Assembly: GCA_023333565.1 (NCBI GenBank)
Contig: JAJKFH010001865.1
Span: forward strand, 3,100,001-3,164,000
Reading direction: 5' to 3'
DNA: 64,000 nt
Source of the DNA: Puffinus mauretanicus
Taxonomy: Eukaryota; Chordata; Aves; Procellariiformes; Procellariidae
Shown: positions 1-10,929 of the stretch, in pieces
Layout of the letters: each line of letters starts with the position of its first letter
Numbering within the stretch: the stretch's first letter is position 1
Notes under the pieces: model-generated
The model's input: only the letters and a program-made list of their open reading frames with translations
Database searches by the model: none
Told to the model about the DNA's origin: nothing
Program-made: the position numbers and the translations under genes

Positions 1-1574
1 CTACCAATTAAGTACTTTTTAACTCTCATTTCAAAGTCCATTGCTTTTTGGATGGAACTGTTATTTTCCAGAAGTTTTAGATATTTATAATTGTTAATGT
101 ACAGTCTCCAGAATTTCTCTTTACTATTCCTTATCTAGTTGCTACCATGTAAGACCGCCTGTTGATGAACAGCTAAAGGCAAGTTTAATTCTTCATTACT
201 CTGGCGAACATTTGGAGCAAACCAAGTAACTGCTTTGGAGTTTTCATCAACCTAACACAGGGCAAAATGCATTCTTCAGGACTACAACACCACTATGAGC
301 CTAAAAATGACTAAACCTTTTAAATGCTGTACATCTGAGATAAATATATCTGCTGGTAGCATATCAGTGGAAGAAGAAAGTTTTACATAGGATTTTCGTA
401 TTCATTTAATTACTTTGTCTCCAAATACAGTGGCAATACTAGCTGTTTTCATCACTGATACAAGGTTATACAATTAAAAAAAAAAAGAAAAAAGAATTGA
501 ATTGTTCTTTTGACATCTTACTTTCACTTCAAGGCTGGTTTTCAGTACTTTTGAGTATTCGTCTGTTAAAGCGATTCTTTCATGTATTGGCATTATATGG
601 ATAATAAGTTTTCCTTACTTAGAGGAAGAAAAGTGTTGACTGGAAAACCAGGCTTATCATTTTGACAGTCTTCTGCATTTAGAAAGGTAGAAATGCATCT
701 TTGCATCTGACAGAAAGCAATATTTAATGCCTTTTTAAAAGCATTGTGGTGTAAAGTTGCAAAGTAAATGTTAGAAAGCATCTTTGATTACCTTGCTTTT
801 GTTTCAGAACATTATTCCCATTTGATAAAGATTTCACACAACGTCTTTTATGTCCGCATGCAGGATTTCTTGGCCCTGAAAGATGCATAAAGCTTTCCAG
901 CTTCCTTTATTTCATAAACATAAAAACACAAAGCGTGTTGAGCTGCAGTCCAGCACAACTTAAACAGGAAGCTAAGAGTAGTTACAGGTACCACATCTGG
1001 TCCTGAATCTTAGTAATTTTTCTTGGTTTACAAGCAAGTTTGTGGTTTCGGTTTTTTTGCTTAATATGAGTGAAAGATCCACACTTAAAAGAGAGAACAC
1101 TTGCATCTATAAACACTCGGGGAAAGTGGTTACGTAACAGCAACAGATCTACACCGGATTTTGAGAACAAGAGCAATTCTTCTTGTTTCAAAACCTTTTG
1201 GACACTAGCTCACCTTTTGGTGTAAGGTAAGACACTAAGGTACCCAGGATAGAGAAAGCTTAGTGCAGAACCAAGCTTGCATATTCTTACCTACACTGTG
1301 TGCACAAACTGAGCACACAGTATTGATTTCAACCCTGGGACTATGCTTCCTAGCAGATCACTGCAGTTATGTCAAGTAGCCATCGTGAGGCCCACAAGCC
1401 AGCTACAGACGCCAAACGCTGCACGAGTTAATGGGTACGCAGATTGCTTGTGCTGCACCAAGGCACACAAACTTAATGACAAGGTTGCCTGCCAGGCCCA
1501 CATCATGGCAGACCCACTAGACCTCTAGGGACACTTGGGCATAACGCAAGAACCGTCCAGCATACAAGTCAAAT
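1..1574. other. Non-coding DNA, nothing recognised
   Basis: AT-rich sequence without a recognisable gene, RNA or transposon. It contains an A-rich run near 475-495. The short open frames on both strands have no family resemblance and no splice-site support. Whether it is intronic or intergenic cannot be decided from the sequence. Confidence 0.5.
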
Positions 1575-2181
1575 ATAGCAGGGCCGCCAGGCTGGAAAAC
1601 AACTTTGCAGAAAAGGTCCTGGTTCTGGTGGACAACAAGCTGAACGTGAGCCAGCAACGCGCCCTCACAGCAAAGGCGGCCAACAGCTTCCTAAGCTGCA
1701 TAAGCTGCATTAGGCAAAGCGTCACCAGCAGGTCAAGGGAGAGCATCCTTCCCCTCTACTCAGCCTGGGTGAGACATACCTGCAATTTGGGGTCCAGTTC
1801 TGGGCTCCCCAGTACAAGAGAGACAGGGAATTACTGGAGCAAGTCCTCCAGCAAAGGGCCACAAAGATGATTAAGGGACCGAAGCATTGCTCATATAAGG
1901 GGAGGCTGAGAGAGCTGGAGATGAGAAGCCTTAGGGGGGGGGTCTTATGGACATGTAGAAATACCTGATGGGGGGAAGAAGTACAGACTCTTCTCTGTGG
2001 TGCCCAGTGACAGGACAAGAGACAATCGGCACAGACTGAAATCCTACTTAAACATACGAACAAACCTTTTACCGTAAGGGTGGTCAAACGCTGGAACAGG
2101 TTGCCCAGACAGGTTGTGTAGTCTCCCTCTCTGGAGATGCCCAATACACGACTGGACACAGCCCTGAGCAACCTGCTGTAG
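1575..2181 (+). pseudogene. CR1 ORF2 C-terminal remnant
   Basis: Translation around 1600-1770 gives the CR1 ORF2 tail, with recognisable blocks FAEK, LVDNKLNVSQQ and SRSRESILPLYSA. The frame then shifts, and the RT-distal part is recovered in other frames. The final codons read RLDTALSNLL followed by TAG at 2179-2181, a typical CR1 ORF2 terminus. No reverse-transcriptase catalytic motif is included in this fragment. It is a dead remnant. Confidence 0.8.
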
Positions 2182-2262
2182 CTGATCCTGCTCTGAGCAG
2201 GGGGTTGGACTAGATGATCTCCAGAGCTGCCCTCCCAATCTTAACTATTCTCTAATTCTGTA
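1575..2262 (+). mobile_element. CR1 LINE fragment (copy A), old, 3' end only
   Basis: A 5'-truncated CR1 non-LTR retrotransposon in sense orientation. It starts inside the C-terminal part of ORF2 (reverse transcriptase protein) and runs through the 3' UTR. The CR1 signature GTTGGACTAGATGATCTCC lies near 2203-2221, and the element ends in a decayed octamer tail (TTCTCTAATTCTGTA) before an A-rich stretch. It is visibly more decayed than copies B and C and lies in the opposite orientation, so it is an independent and probably older insertion. The left boundary is approximate because homology fades there. Confidence 0.85.
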
Positions 2263-5048
2263 AAAAAATAAAGAGAAAGAAAAAAAAAGATAACTTCTAA
2301 TCTTCCCCTTGTACAAGTCATATTAGACTGTACTTGTGAAACTGGCAGGAATGCATACAGAGAAATATGGTTTTTAAGCTGACAGTGCCATTCATTGAAG
2401 TTTATCAGCAGACTCGAGCGAGTTATTACTTTCATTTCCACCCTTCCTAGAGGAAGGAAAAACTATTTTAAACCCATAAAACTTCTTCTGTCAAATAAAC
2501 AGGAACTTTTATCTACAGTAGTTTACTGACCAGCTGAGAAAATAAGTGGCAAAATATCATTTAGAAAAACAAATAAGTACATCGTGCTATTTTCCCCAAA
2601 CCTTCGCTGTCAGTCTTGGATCTTTAAAGAGTATTAACATGCTAATTAGTACATTGTTGAAATAAAAAGTACCTATTGTGATAAATAAGTACACGCCACA
2701 GAATATTCAAAGTTATCATGAAAACAAATTTCTTCATAATTCAAAATGATAGCACACACTTTTTCATTATGCAGCATAAGAAAGTGTGCTGGCTGCACAC
2801 TTATACTCCATCTAAATGTGGCCAATAAAAATCACTGCCAAAAGCAAGAGCTCTCCTTTAAGGGACAAACAAAAAATGAAATAAGAAAGAATAATAAAAA
2901 CATTTGCCTAAGTGCTCATTACCAAACTACCCAAGAAATTAATAAGCTAATAAACCTTTCCATTTAAAAGAAATCCATCACACTTAGATTTTATTTTACT
3001 ATTTCATGCCAATGATGAGGCTGACTCAAAGAATTTAGATTCAAATCTGAATGTGAAGTTGCCCAAAACTGTGTGGCTAGGGAAGAAATCCAAGGAAACA
3101 GTCTGGTCTTTTACGGCAATTCAAAGAAAGCAATTCTCAAAATAAAAACTGGCATTTTTTAAAGTCACAAAACAGTAAAGATAAGCCATTTCTTTCTTTG
3201 AGAACCTTTCGTTCATCTCACTGCCTCGAAACTCCTCCGGAGCAGAGTGGTATCTTCCCTTTGGACTCAACGTTATTGATGGGCAGCTCCGTTCAAAACC
3301 CAGAAATATTGGCATCTATCTAATCCCGAGACTCAACCGGGAACAGCGCTGCCCTAATCGAGTCTCTTCCCTTGTCCTTTTGCCAGGATGGTTTTCTACA
3401 AAAGCTCTGTCCCAACTCAGCATGTCCTGACTACATTTTCCCACAGAGAAGGATTCAAATGTGCAGAACTAGTTAACTATGTCCTCCATGACAAATATGA
3501 CACATGACTTTCACTGATGTCAATAGCATCATCTATTGAAGTTTACTCGATGTTAAAGAGAGGACAACATGAAAAGATGGCATGAGTCCCTTACTAACAG
3601 AGGTGAAGAGGATGAACTTGTCACGGTTGGCAAGCATTTATCCACAACTGGATTTAGCTGCACCCTGTAGTGTCTGTACAGTGGTGTAGCATGTTAATAA
3701 TGATTAGTAATAAAATACTGAGGAGTCCTATAAAGTAGCAAAGGTTGTTCTGCCCTTCATGTTATGATGATTACAAATGAAGTCAATGCACAGTTAAAGA
3801 GCCACTATTCGAAGTCTGGTAATAAAGCCATTTCCAGGGGTAAAATGAGAGAGACACCTGAGAACGCTTAAGCAGTGCTGGAGCATCTGACATACCAGCA
3901 ATATCTGGGCGGGGGAGAGGTGGGGGAGATACTGCGGACTTTTTCAACTGACTCCAGTGAGAGAAGAAACAACTCCCACTCACGTTAAAGGGATTAGGAT
4001 CAGAGTCCTGCAGACAGAGGTACGCTACAAGCCACACAGAAATCAAATATGTTTTAGAAGTTCCACATACAATAGGAGTAATGCCAAAAATTTTATCAGG
4101 ATAGACTTTACTGCATTACATTTATTCATAGCCAGATCACAGCTCACAGCCTGTTACCAATGCTAGAAAGCAGTCTTGGCTAAGCCAAGGCCATTCCACA
4201 GGAGTTTCACAGATGAGAAGATGCATTAAGGGATTTGACTTACAGGAATGATTTTAACGTTTTGCTAATCTAAGTGATACTACATTAAACCCATACTAAT
4301 GCCTAAATTAATAAAGTTTAGAATAGGAAAAAGAAAACAAGATTGCTGTATCAGCTTGCAAAGCCAAGCACCTCATGCCCATTAACCCAACATACATTTC
4401 ATAATAAAGTACACATTGAAGAGGAACGGTGTTAAATCCAGTGATGGCTGGTAAAGCACAGTGCCTGGTGGGAGGAAAGTTAGGTGTAGTGTGCAACCTA
4501 ATCACAAGAGTTCGAAATGGGAAAAGCCAGACATATAATGCACACAGGAAAGAACGAAGCTGTCCTAAAGCAGCAATCACATTTTTCACTTTGTTCAAAG
4601 GCTCATAGGATTTGCCTGCTGTAAAATAACCTGCTGTAAAATAAGCTAAGGAAGCACTCAAAAAATGACAGGCAAATGAACACTGTACCACTCAGTTCCC
4701 CATCAGCAAACCATATAAACTGAAATCCAAAAAGCCTCCATCACTGCATTCTTTAGCAATTCATGGAAGCCAATTACTGAGTGAGTGTAAAACACCCTTC
4801 AGATCCTTCTGTGAGACCCTAGCTCAGCTATGCTTATACACCATACACTCCCCAACCGGCTGAATTACTTTTAGGGCAAGGAAGCCGTGAAATGCACCAA
4901 ACCTCCAGCTAATTTCTATGGAGCTTTGCATTTCTACTGCCATTTCTGGTTTCCATTTCACTCCAGTCCTTCTCATATTATTTAATTCACTTATTTAATT
5001 ATTTATATAGCACCTATATCCTTAGCTATCAACCATCCTTCTCATATA
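2263..5048. other. Non-coding DNA with a small tandem duplication
   Basis: No gene recognised. A perfect 15-bp tandem duplication of CCTGCTGTAAAATAA lies at 4615-4644. The block TCCTTCTCATAT occurs twice, near 4968 and 5036, just before the inverted-repeat structure at 5049. The open frame crossing 4308-4691 on the - strand begins with GTG, spans the duplication and resembles no known protein. Confidence 0.5.
4615..4644. repeat. 15-bp perfect tandem duplication
   Basis: CCTGCTGTAAAATAA is repeated twice head to tail without mismatch, which looks like a recent local slippage or duplication event. Confidence 0.9.
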
Positions 5049-5383
5049 GCCTTAAAAGGACTTGTTTAGGTTTGCAGGGTGAGGGGGAAGAGAGGGGGTT
5101 CCTTCTGAATGCACTATGTCAAGGTTGTTAGAAGCCAGCAGATCCTGGCCTCCCAACCCTTTTTTGAATGGCAAATTATGAAAACAGTCCACACGCTGTT
5201 TCTCAATAAATTCAGTTTTATGATGCTACCCGTAGCAAGAGATAGAATCTGCATTTTGGTGAGAAACACTATGTGAAGTATTCTATAATTTTCACTTTAA
5301 AAGGATGCAAGAATCGCTGGCTCCTTATAAACTTGACATATTCAGCACACACACACAAAAATTTAAACAAGTCCTTTTAAGGC
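5049..5383. repeat. 335-bp structure with 20-bp perfect terminal inverted repeats
   Basis: The left arm GCCTTAAAAGGACTTGTTTA (5049-5068) is the exact reverse complement of the right arm at 5364-5383. Outside the arms the match continues imperfectly: ATATAGCC on the left against ATGCAGCC on the reverse-complemented right, with two transitions. Inside the arms the match stops abruptly. The 295-bp interior has no ORF and carries a short CA run near 5346-5357. The pattern fits a non-autonomous DNA transposon (MITE-like) or a local inverted duplication. I cannot assign a family and see no clear target-site duplication. Confidence 0.6.
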
Positions 5384-8300
5384 TGCATAGCTTCTGTCCT
5401 TAAAAAAAAAAAAAAACAAAACCAACCCTCACATACTTGCTGGACTGGGTTGCTAGTGCTTCCCAGGGCTCTTCTCTATCCCTCTACAAGAATCAAACCA
5501 TGCTCTGTTCCCATACACATGGGGACAAAAACACCATCTCACTCCTCACCAGAGGGGAAGGGATGGCCGAGTGACATTTCTTCCACTCGGCAGAAACCTT
5601 AAAACAAATAAATTAAAAAAATAATATAAAACTACCCTATAAATGGTAAAAAAAGGAAAGCGGGAAAAATGGAATTGGATTAAATCATTGCACTAAAGCT
5701 ACAAGCTATTTTTCTGCCCCAGTGACACTAAAGCTCAATCTTCATTTTCCTAATGCACTTGACTACCAATCTTTGTTTGCTTAAGTTCCACATTTTCTGC
5801 CTTCATGATATTAATGTACTTCAAAGCCCAGAAGACTAATTGGTACATAGGATTTTATGTCTTATAAAGTGATCTGCCTCCATCATAAATACATTCCATT
5901 CAATAAAAAAGTCTAGAGATGAAAATATCTTATAACTTTTTCAGTTTTTATGTCCTCCAGCACATTTTGTCTCCATGGATACTCAAGGCTCTATTTTTCA
6001 TTTATTCAGAGTGGAATATGAGCCTTTGAAGAGATATACACAACGCTAATAGTCCTTCCACACAGAAACCACCACAAATTGCTCAATGCAAATCTTTTTG
6101 ATCTAAAGTGGTTCTTCTGTGAAAAGCAATACTTCTTGTGGACCCTACAAGTCCCGGTCAGAACAGGATTTCCTACTCCAGACAACACTTTTGATGAGAG
6201 AACACGAGAAAAGAAAGGTGAACATCATCTGAGTGAAAGGTTGTTTGAGAAACACCCTGCTTCCATAGCAAAAGCCTCCTAATCGCTAACCTGAGTTTAT
6301 TTATGCCTAGTGTATGATTCATTTGTTGTCATCACTGTGCTTTAACAGAGAGAATTCTCTTTCTTTTATGTTTATTCCCTTAATATAATCATGGAGAAAA
6401 ATCACACCCTTCTCATCTTCCCTTTCGCTAGGCTAAGCAAAGTTTTTCTCCTCCAGTCCTCAAGATGATAGTACCTCTACTTCCTTAAATGTTTTCTTAC
6501 AATTCCTCCAGACATTAATTTATCTTTCTTGAACATGAGGCACTGGAAATGTACTCGGATTCCCAGTGAAACTGTACCAGTGCTCTTTGCAATAGTATAA
6601 ACACTTCCCTTTCTCTACCAAAAATCTAACATCTGATATATTCTACAAGGCCTGTGTTCAGAAAAGAAAAAACCACACCCCCCCACTTCTCAGAAATGCA
6701 ACATCTATCAAGGAGAACAATCAAATTATTCTGGCACAATTTGGCTATGGTAAAATTATACTTAATTTTTCTCTCATCTTCCATTCACCATTATTCCTTG
6801 TCTTTAATAATGACTTTCTTGTTCTAAAGCCTTTCACACAGCTGATGTCAGAATAATCAATCTATAGGTGGCTGAGTCACATTTTTGCTTCTTCTCAACA
6901 GCAAGGACTGTATTTGTTATTCTCCAGTCATATGTGAGCAGCTCTGAAATGACTGATCTATCAAAAATGTTTGAGATCGGATTTTAAATTTTATGTGTCA
7001 GTCCCCTATGATATTTTGAGATGTCTAATGAAACAGTGAACGCAAAACTTGCAGAGAGAAGTAATATATTTTACAAGAACAATCAATAATAGTTAGGAGG
7101 AAGAAAACATACACATGACTTTTGACCTTGTGGCATTCTTACGGTCATTTAGGGATGGCTATCATACAGTTCTCAGGACCCAGGAAGATCAGACATTTAG
7201 GTTTTATTCCTAAATCAGAGAGTCTCTTTTTCAGGCCCTCACACAAATTATCTTGGTTTTAATACAGCACCTCCAAGGTAATCATTGTTATTGAGAGTGG
7301 AGGTAGAAAATATATCTCGTTTTGAGATCATATTTAGATTATTTTTAAGGTATACTACACTTTCAATGCATTGCGGCTTCGTTTCAATCCTCGTTCTTAA
7401 GTCTGAAGAACCTCTTTTATTTGCATCAATTGCCCCTGTAAAGAGCTCAGTTTGACTTTTGACAGTTTTCACAGAAGCCTTTAACCTCCAAGCCACAGCA
7501 TGTGTTGCAGGATCTCTGCTCGTCCTTTATTCTGAAGCAGTTAATCCATTTGCATCTCCAATAAAACATTTTGTGTGGTTCAGACAGTTTGGGGACTTTG
7601 TTTTAAAAAAAATAAAATGTCGTCTCCCTCAATCTCTTTAGTTTAGTTAATTTAATTAATTATTTCCCCTTGATTTCTGATTGTATTTTGTTCACCTTTC
7701 TATTTGAAATTAATTAAATGGTAAGCATTTGATCGAGGACTGTTTTGTTAGTCAGCTCTTCCACAAGGTCATTCCTACATGCCAACGCTAATCCTGAAAC
7801 ACAGTGATCTTTTCATTCAATAACTATTAGGAGAAGAAATATGTTGACTACTACATCCAGAAATATCCTTCCTATCATTATTAATAGTATCTTCTCTAAG
7901 AAATAAAAGTTTCCCATAGACGTGTATCTCCCAGTAGTATTTCTTTCTCTAGTAACATTAAGGAGTTGTAGAGCAAAGCTGAACTTGGCATCTACAGCAG
8001 ACTCCTAATACCATCCCTGCACCTCGCACCTTAAACCTGCCCAGGAAGCCTAAAGCAGGACAAGGGGGAGCGCATGGGGTCTTTGCTCCACCCCATCAAC
8101 CAGGAGGCCTTCCGGGCCACCAATAACTGGAATAACCTTCTCACCACCCCCACGCCATTCTGGCACTGTGTGAATAGGTTGGGAAGGACAACTAACATAA
8201 TTTTTTATTTCATACAGAACAGAATCCATTTTTGAAGTACTCCTAGTGACAGAAAAATTGAAAACTTCATAAACTTCGCCAAGCTTTTTGAAACTTCTTA

Positions 8301-9330
8301 AGTTTGTGGACCCCCTCGCTCAAAAAAAGTAAGAGAATTAGAATTAGCCAATCTGACCTAACAGAAGATTATCTACATTAGACAGATGTTTACAGACGGA
8401 CAAGTTTGAAGACAATTTAATCTTGATTTGGCATTTCAGAAGCACCTCTCACCTTTGTAGTGTAACAAAAGCAGCTTTAAGCAATTTGAGTGCAGTTGTA
8501 TTATTAACACTTCGCATGAGTCACTACTTCAAAATGCCTTATGCTGTCCTTAAAATCATATTGGCATGTATTTCCTTTGAACATTTTGCTAAGTGCTACT
8601 AAAACTTTACAGCCCTGGGGAAAAAGATGTAGGAGAGAGCTGGCACACTTACACTTTAAACAATGAGGCATATATAGATCTGTTCCTCTTCTTCCCCATT
8701 CAGATTCATGACATGCAAAAAAACTCCCTTACTTAATGTAATGTCATCCTTAAAATTTTACAAGTATAAATTACATTTCCCCCAGAAAATGCAACATATC
8801 CCTGGTGAGCATGCACAGCACAAAGGGCCACTGCTTAGCACAAAGATAATGATTTTAAATCTTAAGTGTAGCCATGCAACAGAGGAATAAAGCCAGTATG
8901 AATGGAAAATGTATGTAATTTTTAAATTAACTCAGTTTGCAACAGATTTTCTTTAAACAGTATGTACTGTTCTGTGTCTTTTTAATCTTGTATCTTCTAT
9001 TTTCTCAAGTTTGGCAAAACAGAATGAATAGCACCGGTGAAGCGAATGAATTAGGGAGAGGAAGGGGACTGAAGTTCACATTTAAGTTGTAGTCATCTTT
9101 GTCAAATATGTGTATTACGTTCCAGGCAGAAGTGCGATTTTCCCAATGATAATGTAACCACAACTATTGCTAAGTAAATGTAAAAGTTGAAGGCTTCCTC
9201 CATACAAAAATTAGTTACTGTCACAGTAGTAGTGGTGCAAATAAAAGAAATCTGTTCATGTCAGCAAAAGGTTTCCCCACAGTAATGAATATCTGCTTCG
9301 CTTATTATGGTTTAATGTGGTAGGGAGGCA
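5384..9330. other. Non-coding AT-rich DNA
   Basis: No gene or transposon recognised. There is a poly-A run near 5402-5416. A TAATTAATTA-rich patch at about 7640-7725 could bind homeodomain-type factors, but this is only a motif observation. Confidence 0.5.
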
Positions 9331-10390
9331 TCTAGGAGCTTCTTCCACAGTTGCTACTCCAAGCACCAGGAGTTTTTATACCCCCTGGGCTGTGCCAGGG
9401 GCACTGGTGCAAGGGTAGGGGGCTGCAGGGGCTGCGAGGGATCAGTGCTCGGGCTGCCGGCTGGCTTCCAAACACAACGGCAGTGGGGTCTCCTCAGCTA
9501 TACCCTTCCCTCTCTCTCTCTCATCAATACTTTGCCCTTTTCCTTCCTTTTTCATCCCCCGCAGCTACAGTTTGCTACCTCCCAACTCCACCTCTCCCTC
9601 TTCTGTCCCTGAAACCAGGAGCCACGCAAAACACACTTCAAGAGAAGCTCCAGCGGAGTGAGAAAGATTAGTGCTCGGCTTCCCCCTCCTCCGCCTGCAG
9701 AGGCAGCAGATCCCAGTCTCTGAGGGGATGCTGCTTCTGAGGAACTGCAGAATAAAGCGATTAGGGCATCTATTTAAAAGATGGGAAATTAAAAAAAAAA
9801 AAAAAAAGCCATGAGTTGAAAAGGTCGCCAAGGGCAGTGTTCATCTAAATGAAGAATGCTGCAACGTTGATGTCAACTGCAAAGCTCGGGCTCCATTTAC
9901 AGTGGGGGTGGGGGAGGGATCTGCACAGAGGAGATTTTCTCTTTGACTTCAGGCCACAATACGAGCTCCCATCACTCTGCTCTCCCAGGCAGCCATTTGT
10001 TTCCACTGTGCATGAAGTCCACACCTGAAGAAAGCAACAAGCGCAAAGGACAGTTTCTAGGTACAGGCACAGAATAAAGATGTCCACCACAGCAAAGAGC
10101 CAGCTCCCCTTCCTCAGCCAAAACAAAATGAAGGGGGAAAAACCTGGATAAATACCAGGGCAGCAAAAGCGCTATTTAAGCTAAAAGCTCATATTGCCCC
10201 AAGCATAAATTTAGGCCAATATGAAAAGATGACTATCATCGCAGAGCTCTGGAAGAGCCCTTCAGCTGAAGGATTGAACTGAAGAAAAACTACTTCTGAG
10301 ACCCAGAGCCTGCTGTGTTTATGTAAGGGATTACACGTAGCTGCGTGCAACAGAAAGGGGCAGGGATCCACGGCCCAGGAGGTCCCCCGT
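9331..10390. other. GC-rich patch of unknown function
   Basis: This roughly 1-kb stretch is clearly richer in G and C than its surroundings (for example, 9421-9480 is about two-thirds GC). It contains a CT run near 9514-9530, an AATAAA at 9751-9756 and a 17-base A run at 9791-9807. On the - strand, frames through 9845-10126 and 9972-10166 encode hydrophobic peptides, but their first codons are TTG with no upstream ATG. It could be a regulatory element, an exon of a non-coding RNA or a retrocopy; none is demonstrated. Confidence 0.3.
9791..9807 (+). repeat. 17-base poly-A run
   Basis: A continuous A run 34 bases after an AATAAA hexamer. It is either a simple mononucleotide tract or the tail of an inserted transcript copy. 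Confidence 0.8.
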
Positions 10391-10880
10391 GTCTTACATT
10401 CCTAGATACTGGCCAAGTGGAATTTTGCTGAACTTTCCAAATATTTTCCTTCCAAAGAAATCACTTTCAAGCTTCAAGCAAGTATGAAGAATTACAGGCT
10501 CAAAGATTGATTTTCTTATAAAAAGTTACATCAAAACAGAACGAATATGCTTCTTTGAAACCTTCAGGAAAAGGATCAGTCCCCTAATTTGCCAAACACG
10601 TGAGTAATAATTGCACTAGCTTGTTTCCAGAGTGCTTTTTCTGTTTGCTATTGCCATTCTTTCTGAAGAAGAAATTGATTCTCGGGGGAACAATAATTAA
10701 TAGACTCAGTCAAGAGATCATTTCCTCTGGTCCCTCTGCGGTGCTAAATCGCATCAGTCTCCAGGAAATAGAGTAAAGTGCGAGTGCTAAAAACAATCTA
10801 AGCCTACTACAAATGGGAGGAAGATGTGTACTGAAGCAATGGGGGGCATGCGGATGTTTAAAGGAGCTCAAGAAAGGCTA

Positions 10881-10929
10881 TTCTTTTTTTTTTTCTTTTT
10901 TTCTTTTTTTTCCCCCTTTTTTTTTTTCC
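10881..10929 (+). repeat. Polypyrimidine (T/C) tract
   Basis: About 49 bases of T with scattered C, ending in a C5 block and T10. Low-complexity sequence. Confidence 0.9.

Noticed and set aside
4308..4691. 127-codon - strand frame with a repeated YFTAG peptide
   Set aside because: The repeat is just the translation of a 15-bp tandem duplication. There is no ATG start and no similarity.
9845..10166. Signal-peptide-like hydrophobic frames on the - strand
   Set aside because: The first codons are TTG and no in-frame ATG exists before the upstream stop. The hydrophobicity comes from T-rich codons. No protein family recognised.
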